A stretch of DNA of 23,660 bases, from positions 1-23,660 of IMG/VR virus record IMGVR_UViG_3300013004_000192; one strand, given 5' to 3'. Numbering within the stretch: the stretch's first letter is position 1; the number at the start of each line of letters is the position of its first letter. The notes under the pieces are model-generated. The model saw only the letters and a list, made by a program, of their open reading frames with translations. It ran no database searches and was not told where the DNA came from. A program made the translations under genes and the position numbers. The stretch is from a virus. Shown here in pieces: positions 1-6,564 of the stretch.

Positions 1-1
1 T

Positions 2-709
2 CATGGTAGCAGAGGATTTGGTGCTAATCTTTACAAAGAAGGATTATACAAAGCACAGCAATTTAGACAAGAATTAAGCCCTAATAGTAATCCTAAACAC
101 CCATGGATTCCTTTTGATACTAAAGAAGGACAGGATTATTGGGAGGCTTTACAGATTACTAGGAAATGGACAAGACATAATCATGCAATAATTCATGGTC
201 TAGTATCTCATAAAGTTTGTTGCTTACAGGGAAATAGATTCTGGAATGAACATAATTTTGTGTTCAAGAAGGATTATCTCTTCTATCATGCTAAGGGAGC
301 AACTCCTTTGGATGATGTTTTTGTTCCAGACTCATACAACGGACTACGATTAATACCTATGAATATGAAAGATGGGATATTAATTGTTAAGGGAGAAACT
401 ACATATACTAATCTTGGGTTTGCTCCGCATGGGGCTGGGCGTAACTATAGTCGATCAGACCATAGACGATCTAAATTAGATTCAACAGGTAAAACAAAAG
501 AACAAATTGTACAAGAAGAAACAGCCGGACTTGACGTAAGATTCTTTTCTGGACAATCTGATATAACTGAACTACCATCAGCATACAAAGATGCCAACAA
601 GGTTAAAGAACAGATAAAACACTTTAATCTTGGTTCTATTGTTGATGAAATAAAACCTTATGGATGTATTATGGCTGGCGAAATAGATAAACCATGGAGG
701 AAAAAGTGA
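2..709 (+). CDS. rtcB: RtcB-type RNA ligase, C-terminal part (5' truncated by window edge)
   Basis: The reading frame is open from base 2 and enters the window mid-gene; 235 residues are visible. RtcB joins RNA 2',3'-cyclic phosphate or 3'-phosphate ends to 5'-OH ends, using GTP, Mn2+ and a guanylylated histidine. Visible motifs in order: HGSRGFG (fragment residues 1-7, metal-ligand His), H84-N85 (another metal ligand), YHAKGAT (95-101), and APHGAGR (141-147), whose His143 matches the guanylylated His of the family. The usual Pro-Gly-Ser-Met-Gly loop reads PMNMKDG here (119-125), a departure from cellular RtcB. It ends PYGCIMAGEIDKPWR before the stop. The GTG at 260 is internal, not a start, because motifs continue upstream of it. 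A second RNA ligase of another family lies about 400 bases downstream, so an RNA-repair role is likely. Confidence 0.9.
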   Translation, partial: HGSRGFGANLYKEGLYKAQQFRQELSPNSNPKHPWIPFDTKEGQDYWEALQITRKWTRHNHAIIHGLVSHKVCCLQGNRFWNEHNFVFKKDYLFYHAKGATPLDDVFVPDSYNGLRLIPMNMKDGILIVKGETTYTNLGFAPHGAGRNYSRSDHRRSKLDSTGKTKEQIVQEETAGLDVRFFSGQSDITELPSAYKDANKVKEQIKHFNLGSIVDEIKPYGCIMAGEIDKPWRKK

Positions 710-951
710 GAATTATAAGCGAAAAATACTATGGTTCAGACCAAAGCAAATCCCTTTCTTCTGCTATCATAGAGTATGATGGTAGATTGTTTAGAATTGC
801 TGATTATTCTCCAACTAAATTATTTGTATGGTCAGGATTAAATGGCTGGCTATACATAGATAACGGAGATAGGAAAGAGACAACAAAAGAACATATAGAA
901 CAATTCCTTCCAGTAATGAGAGCATTTAGTAATGAAAAAGAAAACTTCTAA
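706..951 (+). CDS. Small hypothetical protein, 81 aa
   Basis: Not recognised. A GTG start at 706 is preferred: GGAGG at 696-700 sits five bases upstream, and GTGA overlaps the rtcB stop codon by four bases. The in-frame ATG at 694 would contain that Shine-Dalgarno sequence within its own first codons. The protein looks like a small beta-rich fold (IIEYDGRLFRIADYSPTKLF, then WSGLNGWLYIDNGDR) with an acidic C-terminal helix. It is translationally coupled to rtcB and overlaps the next gene by 20 bases. Function unknown. Confidence 0.75.
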   Translation: MRIISEKYYGSDQSKSLSSAIIEYDGRLFRIADYSPTKLFVWSGLNGWLYIDNGDRKETTKEHIEQFLPVMRAFSNEKENF

Positions 952-1123
952 AAAGAAAAACAAAGCTAAAACCGATCCTGTTCTATCTAGATTAGACAGA
1001 TTAGAAGAATCAATGAGTGAGCTAATTGATCTAGTAGAACAAATAAGATTTAGACTTCCATATGTTCCTTTGAATGGAGAGAAAAATTATCCTTATCCAG
1101 AACAGCCTATAGTTTGGTGGTAA
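932..1123 (+). CDS. Small basic protein with short coiled coil, 63 aa
   Basis: Not recognised. The first 14 residues are almost all Lys/Ser/Thr (MKKKTSKKKNKAKT). A probable amphipathic helix with heptad-like spacing follows (LSRLDRLEESMSELIDLVEQI), then a Pro/Tyr-rich tail ending in WW. The basic head could bind nucleic acid (inference). It overlaps the upstream gene, and its stop at 1121-1123 directly abuts the ATG of the RNA ligase, so the two are probably translated together. Confidence 0.7.
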   Translation: MKKKTSKKKNKAKTDPVLSRLDRLEESMSELIDLVEQIRFRLPYVPLNGEKNYPYPEQPIVWW

Positions 1124-2146
1124 ATGAGAAAACTAGCTAGTATACAAACAATTAAATACATTAAACCTATTCCAGATGCCGACAGTATAGAAACTGTGGG
1201 AGTTTTAGGTTGGGAAGTTGTAAGTAAGAAGGGTGAATTTAAACCCGGCGATCTTTGTGTATTTTTTGAGATTGATTCTTTATTACCAGAAATTCCAGAG
1301 TTTGAATTTCTTCGTAAGAGTTGTTGGAATGATAATCTGAAAAAGTATAGACTCAAGACAGTAAAGTTGCGTAAACAACTGTCTCAGGGTTTAGCTTTAC
1401 CATTGTCTGTCTTTCCTAACCTAGCAGGATTGACCGCTGGTTTTGATGTTACCTCTCTGTTAGGTGTTGAAAAATATGAACCACCTATTCCAGCACAAAT
1501 AGTTGGAGATGCCAGATCTTTTATTTGGCCCATAAGTAAAACTGATGAAACAAGAGTTCAATTAGATGATGAATACAAATTTATTGAGAGTTTAACCGGC
1601 AAACCATACTATATTAGTTTAAAATTGGATGGTACAAGCTCCTCATTCTTAATTGACCCTAAAGATGGAACCTACCATGTTTGTGGGCGTAATTATAGTT
1701 ATCGTAGATCCCATGACCACTCATTCTGGAAAATATCTGAAAGATATAATATTGAACAGGGATTGAGAAACTTTTGGGAAAGGGGTCACAGACTAGCATT
1801 ACAGGGAGAAGTTGTTGGGCCGGGAATACAAAAAAACCCACTAGGATTATCTCATGCTGATCTTTACATATTTAATGTGATAGATATTAGAACTGGTCAG
1901 AAGTTATGTTTAGATAAATCTTTAATTGTAACCTCTCAACTTGGTTTGAATTTTGTTCCTATAGTTGACAAAGGCTCAAGTTTCGGATATACTAAGGCCG
2001 ATCTACTAGAGATGGCAAAGGGCAAATATAGCCAACACTTTAACTCTGCTAAACCAAGTCAAGATCGTGAAGGAATAGTAATTCGCAGCATTTGTGGAGA
2101 GATCAGTTTTAAGGCTATTAATAATGATTTCTTATTGAAAGAATAA
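1124..2146 (+). CDS. RNA ligase, DRB0094/Rnl5-like family
   Basis: 340 aa. A covalent nucleotidyltransferase that should seal 3'-OH/5'-phosphate RNA nicks through a lysyl-AMP intermediate. The N-terminal part (about 1-115; IKPIPDADSIETVGVLGW, then GDLCVFFEIDSLLP) resembles the OB-type domain placed in front of the catalytic domain in the Deinococcus DRB0094 ligase. Catalytic motifs: motif I KLDG with Lys167, motif III-like LALQGEVVGPG (225-234), motif IV REGIVIR (315-321), motif V SFKAIN with Lys330. All key residues are present and the length fits the family. Its ATG abuts the preceding stop. With RtcB close upstream, the virus could seal both 3'-phosphate and 3'-OH RNA breaks. The family call comes from domain order and motifs. 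Confidence 0.9.
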   Translation: MRKLASIQTIKYIKPIPDADSIETVGVLGWEVVSKKGEFKPGDLCVFFEIDSLLPEIPEFEFLRKSCWNDNLKKYRLKTVKLRKQLSQGLALPLSVFPNLAGLTAGFDVTSLLGVEKYEPPIPAQIVGDARSFIWPISKTDETRVQLDDEYKFIESLTGKPYYISLKLDGTSSSFLIDPKDGTYHVCGRNYSYRRSHDHSFWKISERYNIEQGLRNFWERGHRLALQGEVVGPGIQKNPLGLSHADLYIFNVIDIRTGQKLCLDKSLIVTSQLGLNFVPIVDKGSSFGYTKADLLEMAKGKYSQHFNSAKPSQDREGIVIRSICGEISFKAINNDFLLKE

Positions 2147-2147
2147 A

Positions 2148-2414
2148 ATGTGGCAGATTGAAGATCATATTCCTATCAGTCAAGCACTACAATTAGAGAA
2201 TCTTAAAGCTCATTATGGATTTAGTTTAAACTTTGTTGAAGTTACGATTCCTCTGACCGTTAATGAAATGATTGATATTTTTGGAAATAAATGTAAAGAA
2301 TATTCTAGACAATGTGTTATATGTAAAGCTTGGGATGATTGGCATCTTAATACTTACAAGGTAAAAGTAATAGTTTCTAGAGACTCTATTGTAAAGGCAG
2401 CAAAAAATGACTAA
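2148..2414 (+). CDS. Hypothetical protein, 88 aa
   Basis: Not recognised. It starts two bases after the RNA ligase stop and overlaps the next gene by eight bases. It has a single CVIC pair (residues 56-59) with no second Cys pair, so zinc binding by a monomer is not clear. Mixed alpha/beta character, with a basic beta-strand-rich end (TYKVKVIVSRDSIVKAAK). The position suggests co-transcription with the RNA ligase. Confidence 0.75.
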   Translation: MWQIEDHIPISQALQLENLKAHYGFSLNFVEVTIPLTVNEMIDIFGNKCKEYSRQCVICKAWDDWHLNTYKVKVIVSRDSIVKAAKND

Positions 2415-2877
2415 TATTTCCTTAACAGATATAGAGAACTTAAAAAAGATTCTTGATAACTGTTTAATTTATACTGACCTTAAAGGAGAAAAATATGTGT
2501 CACTAGAAAAAATTTATAAGGAACTCAAAAGAGAATTTAAAATGGAAAAGGCACTGGGCAAAATTGAGAAGGTTAGTTTTGGATATGGTGGATACCAAGA
2601 TATGCAATTTGGTCTTACTGTGACATTAAGTTTTCGAGGTATGGGTTGTATTGATTTTATTGAGGGTGGATGGAGCGAAGATGTTAAGGTGGATAAGTAT
2701 ACTAAATGGACAGAAGAAGATCGATCTAATCAAAGAGTAAAGATGGTCAAAAAAATTAACGAACTTCTTAAAGATGCCAAAGTAAATAGTATTGACCAGC
2801 TAAAAGGCAAGCCGATAGAAGTTACTAATGAAGGACTCAAGCTTAAAAGCTGGAGAATTCTTACAGAAGTATTATGA
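2407..2877 (+). CDS. Conserved phage protein of the FGxGGYQD type, 156 aa
   Basis: Residues 51-156 match a small family that I recognise from many phages and prophages: KIEKVSFGYGGYQDMQFGL, then a strand pair ending DFIEGGW, then WTEEDR, DAKVNSIDQLKGKPIEV and a closing LKSWRILTEVL. The biochemical role is unknown. The first 45-50 residues (lysine-rich, helical) are an extension compared with the members I remember. An ATG at codon 46 (2542) could start a family-sized protein, but AAAGG at 2393-2397 supports the upstream start. It overlaps both neighbours by a few bases. Confidence 0.85.
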   Translation: MTNISLTDIENLKKILDNCLIYTDLKGEKYVSLEKIYKELKREFKMEKALGKIEKVSFGYGGYQDMQFGLTVTLSFRGMGCIDFIEGGWSEDVKVDKYTKWTEEDRSNQRVKMVKKINELLKDAKVNSIDQLKGKPIEVTNEGLKLKSWRILTEVL

Positions 2878-3077
2878 CTAATCAAGAATTTTTAGATAAG
2901 CTACGAACTTTAGTAGTAGACTATGATAGAGATCATAGAGAATATCCAGAAAGTGAATTTGAGGGGCTTGCATTTTATTCTCACGCTCTATATGCTTTAG
3001 GAATCGAAGACGATTCTAGTAATATTGAAGATCAATATCCAGAAATTTATAAGAGAAAACTTCATTACTATGACTAA
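2874..3077 (+). CDS. Small acidic hypothetical protein, 67 aa
   Basis: Not recognised. The ATGA junction with the preceding gene (2874-2877) suggests translational coupling. The protein is rich in Asp, Glu and Tyr, probably helical, with no cysteine pairs or membrane segment. It overlaps the following membrane-protein gene by eight bases. Confidence 0.75.
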   Translation: MTNQEFLDKLRTLVVDYDRDHREYPESEFEGLAFYSHALYALGIEDDSSNIEDQYPEIYKRKLHYYD

Positions 3078-3243
3078 ATCAGAAAAGCTAAAACTAATAC
3101 TCATATATAGTGTTACTGGATTATTTGTTACGTCCTGCATATACTGGAACGATCCACTATTATCGTTGTTGTCTATAGGATTTATACTAGGATTTATGTC
3201 ACATGAAACTTTTTTTACAGAAAGAAAATATGATGAGAAATAG
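3070..3243 (+). CDS. Small membrane protein, 57 aa, two predicted helices
   Basis: The start is placed at ATG 3070 (MTKSEKLK); the ATG at 3025 lies deep inside the previous gene. Two hydrophobic segments are visible at about residues 8-24 and 29-44, joined by a short YWNDP turn, with a charged C-terminus (TERKYDEK). First of three consecutive tiny membrane-protein genes. Such clusters in phages can encode holin-like, spanin-like or superinfection-exclusion proteins, but nothing here decides which. Confidence 0.7.
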   Translation: MTKSEKLKLILIYSVTGLFVTSCIYWNDPLLSLLSIGFILGFMSHETFFTERKYDEK

Positions 3244-3427
3244 TGATTTTGGTATTCTTGGTGGAATAATTCTACTAGTAATAGTACTGTTGTTTCTATC
3301 TCCTTTTATCAGTATTTGGTCGATCAATACTTTGTTTCATACTGATATTTCTATTAATTTGTGGACATATCTAGCAGCACTGTGGCTAACAGGATTAGTC
3401 GCTGGTAGTGGAGTAAGATCAAAATGA
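3230..3427 (+). CDS. Small membrane protein, 65 aa, two predicted helices
   Basis: Start chosen at ATG 3230 (or the adjacent ATG 3233), with AAAGAAAA just upstream; ATG 3203 is in frame but lies further inside the previous gene. Hydrophobic segments at about residues 8-30 and 44-60 frame a short polar loop (HTDIS). It overlaps the previous gene by 14 bases and the next by four (ATGA). Function unknown. Confidence 0.65.
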   Translation: MMRNSDFGILGGIILLVIVLLFLSPFISIWSINTLFHTDISINLWTYLAALWLTGLVAGSGVRSK

Positions 3428-3690
3428 TAAATGTTCTGGCCTTTCTCAACGTCATTTTAGGCTTATTCAGTTTTATTCCTTGTATTATGGCTGGGGGCAT
3501 GAGCATGGATAGTCCTCAAGCACAGGAGAGTTTTTGGGCGCATGTAATATGTTTGATGATAATGTCTTTTCCATTAGTTTGTTGGATTTGTGCGGGGTTG
3601 GCCTATTATTTTAAATCTTACCTAATAGGACTATATCCTATAATTGAAGCAGTTTTATTCGTAACAACGCTATGGGTACTATCAAAATGA
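3424..3690 (+). CDS. Small membrane protein, 88 aa, about three predicted helices
   Basis: Hydrophobic segments lie near residues 3-24, 38-62 and 66-86, with a polar loop (MDSPQAQESFWAH) between the first two. It has Cys and Trp residues in the second helix, and no family is recognised. Its ATGA start is coupled to the gene before it and its stop overlaps the next start. Third member of the membrane-protein cluster. Confidence 0.75.
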   Translation: MINVLAFLNVILGLFSFIPCIMAGGMSMDSPQAQESFWAHVICLMIMSFPLVCWICAGLAYYFKSYLIGLYPIIEAVLFVTTLWVLSK

Positions 3691-4082
3691 GTTTCCTAAA
3701 AGGTTTTACCAGTTTATTTGATTGGATGTTTCCTAAGACTCTTGATGAGAGTATGCAAGACCTATATGATAACATGGGATGGGGAAAGTATAGTGCCTAT
3801 CCAACAGCATCAGCATTTAATATGGCAGTAGATATTACTTCTACAAAAGAACCCCCTCCACAAACTATTTATGCCAGCAAAGAAACCTTAAATCAATTAT
3901 TGCTAGATATGAATAAAAATATGCCTAGCGATATCAAATTAACTAAAGATCAAGAGTTTACTATTTGGTGGCTATATGATCGTGAGGCTGGTAGATTTCC
4001 AAACAAAGATACTATCATAGTTAATGGGATCAACATCACAGAAACTGTTAGAGAATTACTAAAAGATAGGTTATTCATATGA
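3687..4082 (+). CDS. Hypothetical protein, 131 aa
   Basis: The start is set at ATG 3687, which forms an ATGA overlap with the preceding stop; the upstream in-frame ATG at 3672 lies inside the membrane-protein gene. Visible: an aromatic N-terminus (FLKGFTSLFDWMF), then a YASKETLNQLLLDM segment, and a C-terminal half with DQEFTIWWLYDREAGRFPNKDTIIVNG. The middle resembles the surface-exposed segment of other phage proteins of unknown function, but I assign no family. Confidence 0.75.
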   Translation: MSFLKGFTSLFDWMFPKTLDESMQDLYDNMGWGKYSAYPTASAFNMAVDITSTKEPPPQTIYASKETLNQLLLDMNKNMPSDIKLTKDQEFTIWWLYDREAGRFPNKDTIIVNGINITETVRELLKDRLFI

Positions 4083-4453
4083 CAACTAAAATAATTGTTA
4101 ATAGTATACAGGAAGCCTATTCAGAATTTATGTCGGGCTTTACCAAACTACTGCCATCTTTAAACAAAGATAGTATTGGTCAAATAGATAATATTAGTAT
4201 TTTTACAGCAAAGATACCTGAAACAGAAAATATGAATGAGGTTTATGGGTGGGCTGAAATAAATAAACAAGATTATGGTTATGCTGTTTACTGGAAAGAT
4301 ACTGGAGAATTTACCCCAAAAGATTTGCTACAGTATTTTCATAAAGAAATGGTTGAATCATTCTATGCAGTAACATTTAGTGAAATACTGTTTCATTCCC
4401 ATAAAGATAAAAAAGATAATCATAGATATCATATTAATGCCCGAGGATTTTAA
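4079..4453 (+). CDS. Hypothetical protein, 124 aa
   Basis: ATGA junction with the previous gene. Soluble alpha/beta protein with a central aromatic strand pair (EVYGWAEINKQDYGYAVYWK), a FTPKDLLQYFHKEM helix and a His/Lys-rich tail (HSHKDKKDNHRYH). No recognised family or catalytic signature. The histidine-rich tail could bind metal, but this is only a composition-based guess. Confidence 0.75.
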   Translation: MTTKIIVNSIQEAYSEFMSGFTKLLPSLNKDSIGQIDNISIFTAKIPETENMNEVYGWAEINKQDYGYAVYWKDTGEFTPKDLLQYFHKEMVESFYAVTFSEILFHSHKDKKDNHRYHINARGF

Positions 4454-4457
4454 AAAT

Positions 4458-4889
4458 ATGAATAATAAATTAACTTACGATGAATTGATACAAATAAATG
4501 ACGAACTAAGATATATCATAGCTGACTTAAAAAAAGAAAAAGCAGAATTTGAAAAATGCACAGCGAGAGTTTATTCGCCTAATAAAAGTTATAAAGACTT
4601 AGAAGAAAAACTAGCAAACTCAGAAGAGCAAAGAAAAAAAGATATAGATGAATTATGGACAACAAGAATAATCCCTTTACAAAAGAAAACTGAAGAACAA
4701 GATATTAAACTTAATAATGCATTTAAGTCTGATCTTAATAATTTGCAACGAATTAAAGACTTGGAAAGAGTGATAGAGAAACAAAATGTTGTTATTAATC
4801 TTGCTGCTGGCTACATTAGTTCAACTCCTCAGTTTAGTAATGAGCATCCTATTAATGTTAAGAAGTGGTTGATGGGTGGTATGGAATGA
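4458..4889 (+). CDS. Coiled-coil protein, 143 aa
   Basis: Start set at ATG 4458 (MNNKLTYDEL), just after the preceding stop; a GAGG sits at 4443-4446, slightly far upstream. ATG 4437 is an alternative that would overlap the previous gene, and ATG 4380 is less likely. Residues 5-120 are highly charged and heptad-like (EKAEFEKC, DLEEKLANSEEQRKKDIDEL, LQRIKDLERVIEKQ), indicating a long coiled coil. The globular tail ends KKWLMGGME. Function unknown; an oligomeric scaffold or tail-associated protein is possible. Confidence 0.75.
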   Translation: MNNKLTYDELIQINDELRYIIADLKKEKAEFEKCTARVYSPNKSYKDLEEKLANSEEQRKKDIDELWTTRIIPLQKKTEEQDIKLNNAFKSDLNNLQRIKDLERVIEKQNVVINLAAGYISSTPQFSNEHPINVKKWLMGGME

Positions 4890-5056
4890 GCGATTTATAT
4901 TTTAATGTTAGGTTTGGGTCTTATCATTACAAATTTGGTCCAAGAGGATTCAAGATTCAATATAATGACTATCATAGTAGATCTAATAGAAAATCAATAG
5001 AGAACTGGAAATGGTTTGAAGTCTATGAATGGTTTAATAATCTTAATAAGAGATAA
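4886..5056 (+). CDS. Small aromatic-rich protein, 56 aa
   Basis: The start at ATG 4886 overlaps the previous stop as ATGA; the in-frame ATG at 4865 is inside the coiled-coil gene. It is unusually rich in Tyr, Phe and Trp (FGSYHYKFGPRGFKIQYNDYH, then WKWFEVYEWF). It may be a compact beta fold. No family recognised. The next gene begins three bases after the stop. Confidence 0.7.
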   Translation: MSDLYFNVRFGSYHYKFGPRGFKIQYNDYHSRSNRKSIENWKWFEVYEWFNNLNKR

Positions 5057-5059
5057 AAT

Positions 5060-5311
5060 ATGACTAAATACAGTATATGCGAATTCCAAGATGGAAATGG
5101 TAAAAGATGGTATCAGATTAAAGTACATTGTAGGTGGCTATCACCATATTTTTATGGTGCGACTACTTATGCTAATTATGATACTCCTGCTAGGTGGAGA
5201 GAACCGACCAGATACTTTGTTTATGAATCAGCAGAGGCTACGGTTCAAAGATTGTTACAAGAAGAAAAAGCTAAAAAAATAGAATTAATAGGCTGCAAAG
5301 ACTATGAGTAA
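5060..5311 (+). CDS. Conserved small phage protein, KYxICxFxxGNG family, copy 1 (83 aa)
   Basis: The N-terminus shares KY-IC-F-GNG-WYQ with the next gene, as does the end (KKIELIGCKDY against IKKVECFDY). I recognise this as a small family common in phages, with no known activity. The shared Cys positions (7 and about 24) and aromatic strands suggest a small beta domain. The pair most likely arose by tandem duplication followed by divergence. The two genes overlap by eight bases. Confidence 0.8.
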   Translation: MTKYSICEFQDGNGKRWYQIKVHCRWLSPYFYGATTYANYDTPARWREPTRYFVYESAEATVQRLLQEEKAKKIELIGCKDYE

Positions 5312-5552
5312 ATACAAAATCTGTAAATTTGTTAATGGAAATGGAGAAGAATGGTATCAAGTTCAGAAAAAATGTTTGTTTTTTTGGTATTATTTGTGGG
5401 GTTATAAAGGTGGAGCGCCAGAATTTACTCCAACTAGAATTCCATTAGTTTTTAACTCTGTAAAAGATGCTATCCATCACATCGATCTGCAAGAAAGTGT
5501 GAATAGAAGTATAACTATTAAGAAAGTAGAGTGTTTTGATTATGTTCCATAA
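5304..5552 (+). CDS. Conserved small phage protein, KYxICxFxxGNG family, copy 2 (82 aa)
   Basis: Paralogue of the preceding gene. The first about 20 residues align without gaps (KYKICKFVNGNGEEWYQV), while the middle has diverged (KCLFFWYYLWGYKGGAPEF), with an NSVKDAIHHIDLQE helix where copy 1 has ESAEATVQRLLQEE. Its ATG lies inside the end of copy 1, so the two are probably coupled. Its end overlaps a short membrane-protein ORF at 5542. Function unknown. Confidence 0.8.
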   Translation: MSKYKICKFVNGNGEEWYQVQKKCLFFWYYLWGYKGGAPEFTPTRIPLVFNSVKDAIHHIDLQESVNRSITIKKVECFDYVP

Positions 5553-5679
5553 TCTTGAACCAGACCCCATATTCAAACTAATGTTTTCTATAGTAGCAAC
5601 TTTAGCAACACTGGGTATGGTGACACTATTGCTTCTTATAGGACTAGGAATGTGGAAATTTGTGGAGTTAATATCATGA
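5542..5679 (+). CDS. Very small membrane protein, 45 aa
   Basis: The ORF starts at ATG 5542, inside the end of the preceding gene, and its stop overlaps the next gene's ATG as ATGA (5676-5679), the junction type used throughout this train. One long hydrophobic segment spans about residues 13-38 (FKLMFSIVATLATLGMVTLL and on), after a polar HNLEPDP head. Without it there would be a 120-base gap in an otherwise gapless region. No family recognised. Confidence 0.7.
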   Translation: MFHNLEPDPIFKLMFSIVATLATLGMVTLLLLIGLGMWKFVELIS

Positions 5680-6191
5680 CTACTAAAATAGAACCATATC
5701 AACAATTCCTCATAGTATCTGCTATGATTTTGTTCATATTATCATTTTTAATTCCTGAAAAGTATAATTTATATGACTATCTCAAATCTATACGATTACA
5801 ATCTTATAATGAGAAACACAAAGAAATCTTCATAAGATGTTTGTATTGTAAGGGTTCTGGAGAACGAGAAGAAGATATTAATGAATTAATGTATCAAGCC
5901 AAGATGACACTATGGTTTAACAAGCACATTCATATTGATAGATGCAAAGTTTGTGATTTAATTGAAGACAAAGATCAATATCCTTTTGGTGGTAAATTTC
6001 TTTGTCCATTAGCCAAAACTACTTTTATGATGATGATGAAAGAATATGCTGAAAAAGGTCCAAAGATGGAAAAAACAGGTTGTAGTAAATGTATGGGAAT
6101 GGGAACATTCTCCAGTTTTGATATGAAAACAGGAAAGTATTTAACTCAGGAAGAATATGAAGCAAGAGAAAAAACTAAATCCAATGACTAA
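5676..6191 (+). CDS. Membrane-anchored protein with DnaJ-like zinc motifs, 171 aa
   Basis: The start is set at ATG 5676 (ATGA overlap), not the in-frame ATG 5652. A hydrophobic segment at residues 10-26 looks like a single N-terminal anchor. The rest is Cys-rich: C55-LY-C58-KGSG, C90-KV-C93, and C136-SK-C139-MGMG. The first and last fit the CxxCxGxG repeat of DnaJ zinc domains, here split by about 80 residues and without a J domain. A Met-rich stretch (FMMMMKEY, about 117-124) lies between. A zinc-binding role is likely, a chaperone role uncertain. Confidence 0.75.
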   Translation: MTTKIEPYQQFLIVSAMILFILSFLIPEKYNLYDYLKSIRLQSYNEKHKEIFIRCLYCKGSGEREEDINELMYQAKMTLWFNKHIHIDRCKVCDLIEDKDQYPFGGKFLCPLAKTTFMMMMKEYAEKGPKMEKTGCSKCMGMGTFSSFDMKTGKYLTQEEYEAREKTKSND

Positions 6192-6525
6192 CAAAGAAAA
6201 ACTTTTGAAGATTCGTCGTCTGTTAAAAGAAGCATATGACCATTATTTCAAGTTAAGCGACGGTAACTGCAAAAGCGGAGAAGGTTTTATTAGTATAGAA
6301 TTTGGTGATTATTGGAGCGATCCCAAGTGTGGGTGTGAAATCAAAGGAGTTTGTATAGGTTCTTATGTTTTTGGTCCGCATAGAACGCACTACTATGATT
6401 CTTTAGATGAAGCATTAGAAGATGTTACCAAGTGGCACAAAGAAGAAATGAGTATGACATACGAAGATTATCATATGGATGATGAAGAACCAACTACGTT
6501 GGATCAAAAATCAAAAACTAACTAA
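6184..6525 (+). CDS. Hypothetical protein, 113 aa
   Basis: Start ATG 6184 (MTNKEKLLKIRRLL) overlaps the previous stop by eight bases; ATG 6157 is in frame but further inside. A basic helix is followed by a beta-rich core with a CGCEIKGVCIGSYVFGPHRTHYY segment, a DSLDEALEDVTKWHKEEM helix and an acidic tail. The GPH-RTHYYDSLDEAL part resembles small phage proteins of unknown function. It is the last gene before a promoter-like palindrome, so it may end a transcription unit. Confidence 0.75.
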   Translation: MTNKEKLLKIRRLLKEAYDHYFKLSDGNCKSGEGFISIEFGDYWSDPKCGCEIKGVCIGSYVFGPHRTHYYDSLDEALEDVTKWHKEEMSMTYEDYHMDDEEPTTLDQKSKTN

Positions 6526-6532
6526 TTTAGGG

Positions 6533-6554
6533 TATAATTATAGTAGTAATTATA
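6533..6554 (+). promoter_or_regulatory. Promoter -10 box inside a perfect palindrome (operator candidate)
   Basis: TATAATTA (6533-6540), a TAGTAG spacer (6541-6546) and TAATTATA (6547-6554) form a perfect 8-bp inverted repeat. Its left arm contains a consensus TATAAT (6533-6538). The -35 region is poor (ATCAAA near 6510), as expected for a regulated promoter. GGAG at 6555-6558 and the ATG at 6565 follow. A second possible stem pairs TAGTAGT (6541-6547) with ACTACTA (6559-6565) around the ribosome binding site. Binding of a repressor is inferred. Confidence 0.5.
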
Positions 6555-6564
6555 GGAGACTACT

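Noticed and set aside
260-709. GTG at 260 as the start of a separate 149-residue protein
   Set aside because: RtcB motifs continue in the same frame upstream to base 2 (HGSRGFG, HN), so this is an internal valine codon.
1093-1356. Minus-strand ORFs, for example here, 13901-14293, 19567-19920 and 22335-22679
   Set aside because: Each lies wholly against a well-supported + strand gene, carries no recognisable motif and has no ribosome binding site that I could see.
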